A model generated the notes under the pieces. That model did no database searches. It was not told the origin of the DNA and saw only the letters and a program-made list of their open reading frames with translations. A stretch of DNA of 33,033 nucleotides from an uncultured Chitinophagales bacterium (GTDB lineage Bacteria; Bacteroidota; Bacteroidia; Chitinophagales; UBA2359), in contig CALBCY010000308.1 of NCBI GenBank assembly GCA_937927195.1, positions 1 to 33,033 on the forward strand, read 5' to 3'. The position numbers were made by a program, and so were the translations under genes. Of this stretch, positions 1-8,665 are shown one piece after another (position 1 is the stretch's first letter; every line of letters starts with the position of its first letter).

Positions 1-331
1 TGAAATTTATCTTTATCTCTAAAATTATCCAATCAAACGTAATAATTGTTTGATTAGCGAGTTTATTTTTTTTAGGATTTAAGGAGATTTATTTACGTTA
101 AAAAATGACATAAGTCCTTGATTTTTAGACCTTTTTATCAAGAAAAAGGTCAAGCAAAAAGCGACAACTTTTGCTGAATATGACAAACTATATTAACAAA
201 AACTAATTATAATATCTTCTTGTTACTTTTCATTTTCTAAGGTTATTAAACTGGGTTTTTATAATCGAACTCAGATTAATACGTCACCTAATTACTACCG
301 GCTGTGCAATTGCTAGGATAAGCACTATCAT
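1..331. other. Gene-free stretch with several small hairpins
   Basis: No convincing coding frame is visible. It lies 3' of the minus-strand GT2 gene. It holds an 8-bp inverted repeat (AATCAAAC at 31-38 with GTTTGATT at 48-55), followed after a short spacer by a T-rich run at 62-73. It also holds a perfect 9-bp inverted repeat (GACCTTTTT at 128-136 with AAAAAGGTC at 143-151). The six bases between those arms (137-142, ATCAAG) can pair instead with CTTGAT at 117-122. These could be transcript ends of the GT2 gene or of a gene left of the window; neither is a textbook terminator. Confidence 0.4.
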
Positions 332-1036
332 TCAAAAAATAGATTTCACCATGCGACCAACCATCCTAACACCAGACATGAAGTTTTGTCCCTTGGCCAT
401 AGAATCACGGTGATAGCTTACTTTAATTGGAACCTCCACCATCTTTGATTGATTCTTGTGGACGTGCTTGAAAATTTCAACACAGAACTCATATCCATTG
501 GCGTGCAATTTGGACTTTTCGGCAAATCCCGCTTTGAAAGCCTTCATCCCTGATTGGCTGTCCGTAACAACCATGCCAGTAAACATAAAGGTGAGTAGAT
601 TTCCAATTTTATTATAAATGATTCTAATAAAAGGAATTTTATTATCTCTGTTTAAAAAGCGGCTGCCAATAACAATGTCAGCATCTTTATCAACCAATCT
701 TTTAACGATCAAATCTATGTCATCGGGAAAATGCTGTTGATCAGCGTCTATGGTTACAATTACTTTTGCATCCTGAGTCAGCGCAAAATCGATCCCGGTT
801 TGAGTAGCAGCACCCGCTCCTAGATTGATGGGATGATTGATGACCGAAGCACCAAGGTTTTCAGCTATCTGTGCAGTATCGTCCTCACTTCCATCATTCA
901 CCACCACAATATTGCAGTAACCCTGCATCTGAGTCTGTTTAATAACAGAGGCTATTCGAGGGGCTTCATCCTTCGCAGGCATGACGATAAAAACGCCATC
1001 GAGGTATTTGTGATATGTCTTAGCTTCTGTTTCCAT
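332..1036 (-). CDS. Glycosyltransferase family 2, polyprenol-phosphate sugar synthase type
   Basis: A 234-residue GT2-fold transferase of the dolichol-phosphate mannose synthase (DPM1) type, expected to move a sugar from a nucleotide donor to a polyprenyl phosphate at the cytoplasmic face. Visible motifs are the N-terminal VMPAKDEA, VNDGSEDDT (46-54), the metal-binding DAD at 97-99 within IDADQQH, and DSQSGMKAF (159-167), which is typical of this subfamily. There are no C-terminal membrane helices, so it is the soluble or peripheral form. The neighbouring GT-C-like proteins would be natural users of a lipid-linked sugar. The DUF2304 protein often found beside such GT2 enzymes lies at 4954-5382 on the other strand. 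The family is secure; the sugar and acceptor are unknown. Confidence 0.9.
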   Translation of the reverse strand: METEAKTYHKYLDGVFIVMPAKDEAPRIASVIKQTQMQGYCNIVVVNDGSEDDTAQIAENLGASVINHPINLGAGAATQTGIDFALTQDAKVIVTIDADQQHFPDDIDLIVKRLVDKDADIVIGSRFLNRDNKIPFIRIIYNKIGNLLTFMFTGMVVTDSQSGMKAFKAGFAEKSKLHANGYEFCVEIFKHVHKNQSKMVEVPIKVSYHRDSMAKGQNFMSGVRMVGRMVKSIF

Positions 1037-1052
1037 TTGTTGAAAAGGCCTG

Positions 1053-1060
1053 CAAAAATA
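1053..1060 (-). promoter_or_regulatory. Candidate -7 element (TAnnTTTG) of the GT2 gene
   Basis: On the minus strand the bases read TATTTTTG, matching the Bacteroidota -7 consensus TAnnTTTG, about 17 bases before the GT2 start codon. No TTG -33 element lies at the usual 19-23 base spacing, and the leader would be very short. In AT-rich DNA this could be chance. Confidence 0.25.
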
Positions 1061-1213
1061 TAGATATTTTTTTATTAGATACTAGAATTCAAATGAATTG
1101 TGAATAAATAGCTAAATCAGGTTTTAGAGTGAAATCGTAAAATAAGTATCGTTTTTCAAGCTTGCAGAGCACATTTACTCCTTTTTGCATTTACTCATTG
1201 TTTACCAACTCAT

Positions 1214-2779
1214 CTATTTAATCTCATAAACCGCATAAGTCCCCGGTTTGCTGATACTACCAAAGACTCCGTAAGTTGTGACGGCTCTTTGATCCATTTG
1301 TACCAGATTTTTTATGGTTCTGTTTGTCGCCAATAATTCCAACTTGGTATTTTCATTCAAAAAGGACATAAAGCGATTGAATTTCTTTTGGACCGACTTA
1401 TCTGGAGTCTTGTCATAAGTAGCAGCATTTAAATCAACGATTATGTATTTGAAACCAGAAGCTTTTAAGACTTCTGCAATGGTTTCCTTGTCTTTGTATC
1501 GATTCTCCAGGTTTTTGAAAAAGCCAAACAGATTGTCATTCAAAACCCGCTTATCATTTTTACGGATGAAATATGAAAAAGCTGTTCCTGCACGGTAAAT
1601 CAATGATTGATCATCGCTGTTTATTTGATCGATGGCAGAATTGATGTTGGTTAAATAAGAATCAAATACATCTCTTTGACTGTATGCACCCGTTTGGTAT
1701 TTTATTATAGCCGCATCATACATAAACTTACCCGAGTTTCTATTGATCTGGTGAATGTGTGAAATCCTTACAACATAAACCATTCCGATCCATAGAACTA
1801 TAAAACACATGATTGCCCCAAACATACTTTTATTCAATAGTCCCGGACGGTTTTTAAATCGCTCTGCTGCAGCCAAAATCACCAATATTCCCATTGGCAA
1901 TGCCAAGTATCCATACCAAACAATACCTCCCGATAGCAAAGACCACAGGAATAGATAAAAGTACAAGAAGAATATCATTGACTTAATGAGTCTGGTGTGA
2001 TCTTTAATTCTTACATGTAAAATGTAAGTAAACAAAGTAAACAATGCGATCAGAATCGGGTAAGTAATGGCATCTTTTGCTCCCGAAATGAAAGTAAAAA
2101 CAAATTTTATTGGCTCATAGATAGTCAAGGCAAATTTGTAAACATAGGCGACTAGATTGCCTACGGGTGCATCCGCAAATTCCGTTCTTGCGAGATATCT
2201 GTCCATGTTGGGAATATTGCTTCGGACCACTTGAAGTGAAGAACTGAATATATAGGAAGTAGAGGTTGAAATAATTACCAACAATGAACTAAACAACATG
2301 GTAACTATCCCCCAAATTGGCTTTTTAGCAAATCCAATGATCAACAAAAGTGGCAAAAACATCAATAACAAATAACCAATTTCAACATGGTAACCATTGA
2401 CATTGGTATTGACACTCGCATCATATGGTAGAGAAAGATAACGCGAAAGTAAGGGATTCTCATAACCGAAAAATCGCTGCAGCTCTTCAACAATGACTGT
2501 ATTTTTTCTGGCAGCTTTCGTTGGCTGTAGGTCCTTTGGGATAAAATTCGGTTTGGTCTTTTTTATAATTAAATCCTGCTTCTCAGGAGCTTTCTCTTGA
2601 TCATTAATCGCCTCGATCTTTGTGTTCGCCTTATTCGCCTTATTCGCCTTTCCATTAGCAGCTTGTCCATAAACCAAACTTGTAGAAAAGCACAATAGAA
2701 TTCCTAATAAAACCATCATTAAAAATGAAGAGGCTTTACCAGATTGTCCTTTGAAATTTAATTGTAAAATGGATCTCAA
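1214..2779 (-). CDS. Multi-pass membrane protein, probable C-terminal half of a split GT-C glycosyltransferase
   Basis: Up to 521 residues. The longest frame starts at a TTG (2779), but a better start may be the ATG at 2719 (M21 of the long form), which opens a clean signal peptide ending LVYGQ|A. A K/A/N repeat (ANKANKAN, from DNA repeat 2625-2651) and a charged extracytoplasmic stretch follow, with EELQRFFGY and YLSLPYD. About eight to ten membrane segments come next, then a soluble C-terminal domain with SGFKYIIVDLNAATYD. This arrangement resembles the C-terminal part of long GT-C (PMT/ArnT-like) membrane glycosyltransferases, whose N-terminal part matches the gene immediately upstream (stop 34 bases before the TTG). 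It is either a separate subunit or the product of an old frameshift. The frame is open back to 2924, which would permit a former fusion. The function is inferred; the membrane nature is certain. Confidence 0.7.
   Translation of the reverse strand: MRSILQLNFKGQSGKASSFLMMVLLGILLCFSTSLVYGQAANGKANKANKANTKIEAINDQEKAPEKQDLIIKKTKPNFIPKDLQPTKAARKNTVIVEELQRFFGYENPLLSRYLSLPYDASVNTNVNGYHVEIGYLLLMFLPLLLIIGFAKKPIWGIVTMLFSSLLVIISTSTSYIFSSSLQVVRSNIPNMDRYLARTEFADAPVGNLVAYVYKFALTIYEPIKFVFTFISGAKDAITYPILIALFTLFTYILHVRIKDHTRLIKSMIFFLYFYLFLWSLLSGGIVWYGYLALPMGILVILAAAERFKNRPGLLNKSMFGAIMCFIVLWIGMVYVVRISHIHQINRNSGKFMYDAAIIKYQTGAYSQRDVFDSYLTNINSAIDQINSDDQSLIYRAGTAFSYFIRKNDKRVLNDNLFGFFKNLENRYKDKETIAEVLKASGFKYIIVDLNAATYDKTPDKSVQKKFNRFMSFLNENTKLELLATNRTIKNLVQMDQRAVTTYGVFGSISKPGTYAVYEIK
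2625..2651 (-). repeat. 9-bp tandem repeat inside the downstream GT-C half
   Basis: Three near-perfect copies of a 9-bp unit (TTCGCCTTA on the plus strand) encode the A-N-K tripeptide repeat just after the predicted signal peptide of the downstream membrane protein. The unit length keeps frame, so copy-number slippage would lengthen or shorten the tail without breaking the gene. Confidence 0.75.
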
Positions 2780-2813
2780 ATTGAACTGCGAATATGTTTT
2801 TGAAGCAATGATA

Positions 2814-4610
2814 TTAATTATTCTTTTTGTCTTTATTTTGATTCGGATTTTTCTGTGGATTCGGGTTTTTATTTTTCTTTTGATTCGGATTCTGGCCTTG
2901 ATTTTTATTTGGAGCTTTCTTATTCACGTTCTTATTCACGTTCTTAATTGCATTGGATTGCTCCCAATTCTCCATAATGGTTTTCATATTGATTTTTGGG
3001 CCAGAAGGTTTTCCATTCATCAATATTTGTGGCGAGAAACTACTGGTCTCATAATAATTCTTGGCGATCCAAGGACTAAAAGAAAACAACATTATTAGCC
3101 CAAAGAGCAAACTCAATTTCAAACTTCTTCCAATCTGATGTTCCGAACTTTTATAAACAAAGGCCATGATCAAAATACCAAGCAAGGCGAAAACCCACTT
3201 TAGCGTGTCTACTGTATAATGATATTGCCTCAATCCACTGATGTCATCCATTTTAACAAACAAAACCGCCCCTATGATAATTAGGGAGACTCCCAAGAAA
3301 CTCTTTGTTCCATTCAAAGCATACCATAAACTTACTATCAATCCAAAGACGATGAACAAGGCAGTTAATTTTATTCCAATAGCAAACCCGGTCAGCAATG
3401 CTGCCAAAACCAATAAGCTCCCATTCTGAACTTGATCACCAGTAAAATAAAACATTCCTGATATTGGACTGTCCGGATTGGATTCTGAATCAAGGCGGTT
3501 GATCCATTCCACAAAAAGATTGACAATGACCAAACTGAAAAACAACAAGGCCAAATCAACCTTTAACTCGTCAATTGACTGATGGGTAATGCTTGGAGTT
3601 AAATAAAACACCAATAAACCCAACAAAAGGTAATTTACGTTGATTTCAAACCAGTTTCGACCCAACTCGAACATGGCAAACAAACATAAAATTCCACCCA
3701 AAGAAGACAAGGCCATCACCACTTCAGGCTTGTCAAACAAGATATGGCCTAGTGACATAAACAATGCCCAATTATAAGGCTGAAATCCTTCAACCAAACC
3801 AGAGTAATCCCTGATCAAACCTGGCAAATTCAAGTAAAGAGTAAGCGAATCAAAACCCAGCGGGAAAGGCGAAACAATGCTCACTAGATTGAAACTGATG
3901 ATGCATAGCAACAAGAAAAAACTTATTATTCCTATAAAATTAAGCTCCTTAGGAATTTCGATTGGATCAATCAAGGTCATTCTGACAAATCGCCAAGCTC
4001 CACGCCAATTAAGTGCCAATAGAAAGAGCATCATTAAGAATACAATGTAAAATTTCAAAAGCCCAAAGATTCCCCAGAAAAACAAGAGCATGACCAAAAT
4101 CATAATGCCTGCAGCAATATTGACGATGGTTTGCCCCGAACGCTTCATAAAACTTTCAAAAAGGACTGCACTCAACTCCCCAACGGAAAAACAAATCACT
4201 AGAATCAAATAAGTTAGGGCGCAAGTAACACCCACACTGCCTAACACCGTTAAATACTCTCCAAAGTTTTCGATTGGCACTTTGGGAATACTCCCAGACC
4301 TCAACAAAGGATCATGGATTATTTTCCTTTGATAAGCCCACAAACTGGCAGAAATGATGAGCATACTCAATGCCACGATAGACAGACCATTGATTTTTGG
4401 TAGCCAATTGGACTTTCCTGACTTGATCCGATAAATGACAAAAGAGACAAGGCCAGCCAATATTGCCAGAACAGCTGTTAAGTCCCAATACTGAAAGCGT
4501 TCAAAAGCAAAATAGTGGGTAGGATGCTTCTGTAGGTAATCCAGAAAAATGAACAATACCCAGACAACCATAAAACAAATGGCCATAAAATTATAAAGTC
4601 TTTGCTGCAT
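2814..4610 (-). CDS. Multi-pass membrane protein, probable N-terminal half of a split GT-C glycosyltransferase
   Basis: A 598-residue protein with many hydrophobic segments from residue 8 to about 530. After an N-terminal membrane block (to about 220) comes a GT-C-like core. Its first extracytoplasmic loop holds LGFDSLTLYL with Asp254, the place where GT-C enzymes carry their catalytic acid. Later segments contain HQSIDELKVDLALLF and IGIKLTALF. The last helix leads to FSPWIAKNYYE, a common exit motif in PMT/ArnT-like proteins. There the membrane domain stops and a tail of about 40 residues of almost only N, K, Q and P follows. A normal GT-C enzyme would have further helices and a C-terminal domain, and these are encoded by the next gene. 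Expected role: transfer of sugar from a polyprenyl-phosphate donor outside the membrane. Family assignment is by motif and layout only. Confidence 0.7.
   Translation of the reverse strand: MQQRLYNFMAICFMVVWVLFIFLDYLQKHPTHYFAFERFQYWDLTAVLAILAGLVSFVIYRIKSGKSNWLPKINGLSIVALSMLIISASLWAYQRKIIHDPLLRSGSIPKVPIENFGEYLTVLGSVGVTCALTYLILVICFSVGELSAVLFESFMKRSGQTIVNIAAGIMILVMLLFFWGIFGLLKFYIVFLMMLFLLALNWRGAWRFVRMTLIDPIEIPKELNFIGIISFFLLLCIISFNLVSIVSPFPLGFDSLTLYLNLPGLIRDYSGLVEGFQPYNWALFMSLGHILFDKPEVVMALSSLGGILCLFAMFELGRNWFEINVNYLLLGLLVFYLTPSITHQSIDELKVDLALLFFSLVIVNLFVEWINRLDSESNPDSPISGMFYFTGDQVQNGSLLVLAALLTGFAIGIKLTALFIVFGLIVSLWYALNGTKSFLGVSLIIIGAVLFVKMDDISGLRQYHYTVDTLKWVFALLGILIMAFVYKSSEHQIGRSLKLSLLFGLIMLFSFSPWIAKNYYETSSFSPQILMNGKPSGPKINMKTIMENWEQSNAIKNVNKNVNKKAPNKNQGQNPNQKKNKNPNPQKNPNQNKDKKNN
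2917..2940 (-). repeat. 12-bp tandem repeat in the tail of the upstream GT-C half
   Basis: Two perfect copies of TTCTTATTCACG (plus strand), with a partial third running on from 2941, encode the NKNV repeat that begins the low-complexity N/K/Q/P tail of the upstream protein. Like the 9-bp repeat across the gene junction it is a multiple of three. Confidence 0.75.
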
Positions 4611-4953
4611 CCGGAAACCTATCTTGAAATTTTAGCCATAGGGCTTATTTTACTTCTAATTTACATCTAACTGGAATTCAACCCTAAAGGTATGTATTAT
4701 GACTTACAATGAAATGGTTTTAACAGGCTTTTAAGCAAAAGGAATTAGTTTCAAAAGTGACAAATTGTGAATATATATTCTTAATTTTAGGTCTGAAATT
4801 TGATGTTTTTGTCCACGAAGCTGTTCAAACCCTCATTTCAATTAAGATCAACTGGCTTAATAATTATTAATTTAATCAATTTAGTCAGCTATCCAGAGAA
4901 AAAAAAAGACTTTCAACCCAAATAATAATTTAGATTAGCTTCTAATATTCATA
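4611..4953. other. Gene-free divergent promoter region
   Basis: Lies between the minus-strand GT-C pair and the plus-strand DUF2304/GT4 genes, so it should hold two divergent promoters. On the minus strand TACCTTTA, about 75 bases before the GT-C start codon, is one mismatch from the TAnnTTTG element. No convincing -7/-33 pair was found for the plus-strand genes. No small coding frame or RNA is recognisable. Confidence 0.4.
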
Positions 4954-5382
4954 ATGCAATTTGAAATTTACCAGTGGTTGGTTCCAATAATAGGGGCGTT
5001 TTTTATCTTTCGGACCGTAAAAGGTTTCCTGAAAGGCAGACGCAGTGCAGGAAGTACGGTTATTTGGCTGGTATTTTGGGCTACTATTTTGTTATTGGCC
5101 ATCGTTCCAAATGAAATTTCCTACAAATTGGCCGGTATTTTAGGTTTCAAAAGCAATGTGAATGCCGTTATTTTTGTAGGTCTGGCTATGTTGTTTTTGT
5201 TTGTATTTTATCTTTCTTCCAGCATTGAGAAACTTGAAAATCAATTGACGGAATTGAGCAGAAAAATCGCCATCGACCGGCCCGATTTGATCAAACACAC
5301 CAATGGTAAATCCATTCCCAAAAAAAATATGATCAAAACAGAAGCTGTAAAAGGCGAAAAAGAGAAAAACCTAGATCAATAG
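4954..5382 (+). CDS. DUF2304 family small membrane protein
   Basis: A 142-residue protein with three hydrophobic segments: near 8-22 (WLVPIIGAFFIF), 36-53 (TVIWLVFWATILLLAIVP) and 69-86 (VNAVIFVGLAMLFLFVFY). A short coiled region (SSSIEKLENQLTEL) and a basic tail follow. The RRSAGSTVIWLVFW part and the overall layout fit DUF2304, a family regularly found beside DPM1-type GT2 enzymes and glycan assembly genes. Its biochemical role is not established. It is followed 54 bases later by the GT4 gene in the same direction, so the two probably form an operon. The start is the first ATG in the frame and puts the first helix at the N terminus, as usual for the family. Confidence 0.8.
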   Translation: MQFEIYQWLVPIIGAFFIFRTVKGFLKGRRSAGSTVIWLVFWATILLLAIVPNEISYKLAGILGFKSNVNAVIFVGLAMLFLFVFYLSSSIEKLENQLTELSRKIAIDRPDLIKHTNGKSIPKKNMIKTEAVKGEKEKNLDQ

Positions 5383-5436
5383 CACCCTTATTTTAAGCCA
5401 AAAAAAAATTAAAGCTTCCTGAGCATCAATACTTCT

Positions 5437-6555
5437 ATGGGTTTGAAAAAGACCATGTCCATCCTCTTCGTTTTAGAAAATCACTATCCCAATATTGGAG
5501 GTGTTGAAACGCTGTTTAAGAAATTAACCGAAGCCTTGGTTAAAAATGGTCATGAAGTCAATGTTGTTACCACACTGCTCGACAAATCACATCCCAGAGA
5601 AGAAACGATTAATGGAGTGAAAATTTATCGCTATCCATTTTACAGTAGATATCTCTTTACCTTTATCGCAGTATTCCCAGTCCTTCGCCACATTAAGAAT
5701 TGTGACATCGTTCACACGACTTCTTACAATGCTGGCCTCCCTGCTTTTCTAGCTTCCAAACTAAAAGGCAAAAAGGTAATCATCACCTTTCATGAGGTTT
5801 GGGGTAAAATGTGGTTCAAACTGCCTTATATGGGGAAAATTTCTCTTTCCCTCCACTACTTGTTCGAAAAAATGCTGGTCAACCTGCCTTTCAATCGATT
5901 TGTAGCCGTTTCAGACAGCACTGCTGAAAGTTTGTCTGACCACGGTGTGAAAAAAGAACGAATTACCGTCAATTTTAATGGACTCGATTATGAAGAATTG
6001 GCCGAATACAAAAAAGAAGAGATTCCAAAGCCAACGAAATTCACTTTCACCTTTTGCGGTCGATTGGGCGTTTCTAAAGGATTGGATTTGATTTTACCAG
6101 CCGCAGAAAAATTCAAAGCAGCTCATCCGGATAGTCAGTTAAAAATGATCATTCCAACGACCCCACAAGGTTTGTACAATACAATTCTTCAAGAAATCAA
6201 AGACCGGAATCTAGGGGATTACGTCGTTTTAAAACATGAACTTGATGAGCATGAATTGGCCCGCGAAATGCTCAGCTCTTCCTGTATTATCGTTCCATCT
6301 TACAGTGAAGGGTTTTGTTTTGTAGCAGTTGAAGCAATGGGACTTGATATTCCCATCATTTCATCGAACAAAAAAGCACTAAGGGAAGTCGTGAACGGAA
6401 AGCACATCAAAATGAAAGCACACACTTCAGATGCCTTGTTTGAAGCATTGCTACTTGCCAAAGAAGAAAAATGGGACATCACTCCTCGAAAAAAGTTTGA
6501 ATTGAAGGACTCTGTTCAAAGATACATTGATCTTTATCATGAAATGATTGGGTAA
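5437..6555 (+). CDS. Glycosyltransferase family 4 (GT-B fold)
   Basis: A 372-residue retaining GT4 enzyme. The N-terminal Rossmann domain opens with ILFVLENHYPNIGGVE, where GGVE (21-24) is the usual donor-side loop. The linker leads to the second domain with CGRLGVSKGLD (207-217). The GT4 EX7E signature is present: E291 in SYSEGF and E299 in VEAMG. It is expected to add a hexose or related sugar to a lipid-linked glycan at the cytoplasmic side. The start could be the ATG at 5437 or, just as well, the ATG at 5455 (M7), which places the first beta strand right at the N terminus. It is convergent with kynA, with only 13 bases between the two stop codons and no room for a terminator. Confidence 0.92.
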   Translation: MGLKKTMSILFVLENHYPNIGGVETLFKKLTEALVKNGHEVNVVTTLLDKSHPREETINGVKIYRYPFYSRYLFTFIAVFPVLRHIKNCDIVHTTSYNAGLPAFLASKLKGKKVIITFHEVWGKMWFKLPYMGKISLSLHYLFEKMLVNLPFNRFVAVSDSTAESLSDHGVKKERITVNFNGLDYEELAEYKKEEIPKPTKFTFTFCGRLGVSKGLDLILPAAEKFKAAHPDSQLKMIIPTTPQGLYNTILQEIKDRNLGDYVVLKHELDEHELAREMLSSSCIIVPSYSEGFCFVAVEAMGLDIPIISSNKKALREVVNGKHIKMKAHTSDALFEALLLAKEEKWDITPRKKFELKDSVQRYIDLYHEMIG

Positions 6556-6568
6556 AATCTCTGCCAAA

Positions 6569-7519
6569 CTATACAATCTCGTCGATCTTTGTCTTCCTTC
6601 CCCAATCTTCCTTTTCCTGTTCTGACCATAAATCAGGGAAAAACATGATCAATTGGTTCTTCGGTGGTAAGTATTCCTGCCAATTGGTTCCACCAGTAGC
6701 AGCAATATCGGCTGTATCACGTTGCAAATAAACCGCCGCAGATTTAAAGTGCTCAAGCGGCCAAAGAATATTGGCTTGAACATCAAATTTTCTCATCGCA
6801 TTGATCAATGCCTTTTTCTCTTCCTCACTTCCTGACAACTCCTGGTACTGCTGCCATAAGTTTTTGTGAAAGAAATCTCTTATCAATGAAATGAACTCAT
6901 TGCTGTATTTCTTCTCAAACTGTTTTAGGGTCAATGTTTTTCTTCCAGTCGCCAATTCTGTGGCTCCACGCTTCCAATACAAATATTGATATTTCTCGGT
7001 CAGGTCATCACTTTTCTCCAATTGCTTTCGCGCAGTGAAGTGAATCAAATTATCAATATCAGTCGAACAGATTTCTATTTTACGATATTGTGCCGACTGA
7101 AAACCACTTGCTGGCAAAAGGGACATTCTGAATTTCAAAAACTGATCTTTGTCCATTCCAGAAATCATAACCTCAAACGAAGCGATCAACTGTGAGAAGT
7201 AGACATTGATTCTTTTTATCTGAGTTAAATATTTGTTGATGGTCAAATTCACATCCTCTGAAATAATTTCAATCGCATGGAGGATTAGCTTGAAATACAA
7301 TTCTGTTATCTGATGGTAAGTAACAAATATCAATTCATCCTCGAAAGGTGTTTCTGTTTTTTGAAGATTCAACAAAACATCGAGGCTGATGTAATCCCAA
7401 TAGGTTAAAAATTCCGAATACAAAAGGCCATCTATATACGAGTTCATATCCTGACCCATTGCAGTATATTTTTCTTCTAATTTTTCAAGCCTTTCAATTA
7501 ATTCAGGTGTTACATCCAT
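6569..7519 (-). CDS. kynA: Tryptophan 2,3-dioxygenase
   Basis: A 316-residue heme enzyme that opens the indole ring of L-tryptophan to N-formylkynurenine, the first step of the kynurenine route. Family landmarks are TYHQITELYFK with His69 (the active-site base position), FRMSLLPASGFQS with Arg131 (tryptophan carboxylate contact), His257 in LEHFKSA (proximal heme ligand position) and the substrate loop ATGGTNWQEYL (274-283). The length fits the family. The Wzz-like gene is 25 bases upstream on the same strand, so the two look co-transcribed. No other kynurenine genes (kynB, kynU) are in the window. Bacteroidota may use the pathway for NAD synthesis from tryptophan, but the sequence here does not show this. 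Confidence 0.93.
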   Translation of the reverse strand: MDVTPELIERLEKLEEKYTAMGQDMNSYIDGLLYSEFLTYWDYISLDVLLNLQKTETPFEDELIFVTYHQITELYFKLILHAIEIISEDVNLTINKYLTQIKRINVYFSQLIASFEVMISGMDKDQFLKFRMSLLPASGFQSAQYRKIEICSTDIDNLIHFTARKQLEKSDDLTEKYQYLYWKRGATELATGRKTLTLKQFEKKYSNEFISLIRDFFHKNLWQQYQELSGSEEEKKALINAMRKFDVQANILWPLEHFKSAAVYLQRDTADIAATGGTNWQEYLPPKNQLIMFFPDLWSEQEKEDWGRKTKIDEIV

Positions 7520-7544
7520 TTCTTAAAATTTTCTATGAATCCTT

Positions 7545-8429
7545 CTAAGAACCCAACTGTTGATTTTGAAACTCCTTGTACTTTTCTGAGAAAATAGCAA
7601 CGAAAGACATCAAAATCAGTGTAAATATTGTGCAGCCCAAAACGATCAATGATCTGACAGGTTTGGTTTTTCTTTTGGCTGGAACTGCATGTTCGAAGTA
7701 AAATACTGTTTCAATATCTTTACTAATGATCGCTTTATTTTGATCATAACTTGTTTTGGCCCCTTTGTAATCTTCCACCGCAGTATTCAAAAAACTTCTA
7801 ACAATTCCAATACTAACCGTATCGACTTTCCTCGCAACCATCCCTTGCAGACTGTCGTTCAATTGTTTTACATGCTGTTCCTGGTTTTTCACCTCCGCTT
7901 CCAATATCGCAACTTGATCGGCTTTCATTCCAAATATCATTTTACGATTCAATTCATCAATTTTATGAGCCAAATCATTGGCCCAGTCTGCAGCATTGAT
8001 GGGATTTGTATCGAGCAAACGAATTTCTACAGCTCCCTGAGAGTTTTTTTGAATGGTATAATTTTCTTGAAATTTCTTGCCTACTTTGAATTCAGCATTA
8101 CTTCCAGAGGGATCAATTTCATAATGATCATACAATTTGTATTGTTTAATGGCATAGCCACTAATCGCTGAGGACTCACCAATGGAGATTACACGATCAA
8201 TATCGACTTTGGTTCCAAACATATAAACAGGCTTTTCAGTACCGTCCTTCTTAAAAAGAGAACGATCCAACAAACCTGGATTAGCGGGTTGAAAAACCAC
8301 TACTGACTCGAAATAATCTGGCAGCAGCAATGAGACACCAGCACTAAGAAGGCCAGCGAGGATGGTAAAAAGAGCAATAGGCTTAAACCACTTTTGTAAA
8401 ATGGACAGTACTTCAAACATAGTCGGCAT
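7545..8429 (-). CDS. Wzz-like polysaccharide chain-length / co-polymerase protein
   Basis: A 294-residue inner-membrane protein with the layout of polysaccharide co-polymerases: one N-terminal helix (about 16-36), a long extracytoplasmic part with a coiled-coil stretch (about 165-205, DQVAILEAEVKNQEQ), and a second helix (about 260-280) preceded by a Pro/Lys-rich segment (PAKRKTKPVRS). There is no C-terminal tyrosine kinase domain. Such proteins set the length of O-antigen or exopolysaccharide chains, or assist export. It fits the glycosyltransferases nearby, although wzx and wzy are not in the window. ATGs at 8429 and 8420 are both possible starts. A -7-like element lies at 8495-8502. It appears to head a two-gene unit with kynA. 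Confidence 0.8.
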   Translation of the reverse strand: MPTMFEVLSILQKWFKPIALFTILAGLLSAGVSLLLPDYFESVVVFQPANPGLLDRSLFKKDGTEKPVYMFGTKVDIDRVISIGESSAISGYAIKQYKLYDHYEIDPSGSNAEFKVGKKFQENYTIQKNSQGAVEIRLLDTNPINAADWANDLAHKIDELNRKMIFGMKADQVAILEAEVKNQEQHVKQLNDSLQGMVARKVDTVSIGIVRSFLNTAVEDYKGAKTSYDQNKAIISKDIETVFYFEHAVPAKRKTKPVRSLIVLGCTIFTLILMSFVAIFSEKYKEFQNQQLGS

Positions 8430-8494
8430 TAAAAACGAAATTCTTCATGATTTATTAGCCTTTTAGACAAACAAATGAAAGAATTTATAATTTC

Positions 8495-8502
8495 CAAAGG
8501 TA
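8495..8502 (-). promoter_or_regulatory. Candidate -7 element (TACCTTTG) for the wzz-kynA unit
   Basis: The minus strand reads TACCTTTG, a full match to the Bacteroidota -7 consensus TAnnTTTG, 66 bases before the ATG of the Wzz-like gene. It would give a leader of roughly 55-60 bases. No clear TTG -33 box sits at the normal distance. Confidence 0.4.
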
Positions 8503-8665
8503 CACAATTGTAGAGTGATATTTAAGCGAGGTTTTGAAATGCTTTGAAATTCTCAATATCATGCATTTAAAATTGAGTTTTAACATGAAATTCATTTTAC
8601 CGAATACAAAATGAATCAGTGAAAACCAATATTGTTTGTAGCATTTAAGGTCAAAAAAACCACAT

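Noticed and set aside
2751..3098. 115-codon plus-strand frame over the GT-C gene junction
   Set aside because: It is the complement of the N/K-rich tail and the second gene's start, giving an I/L/F-rich string with no family resemblance.
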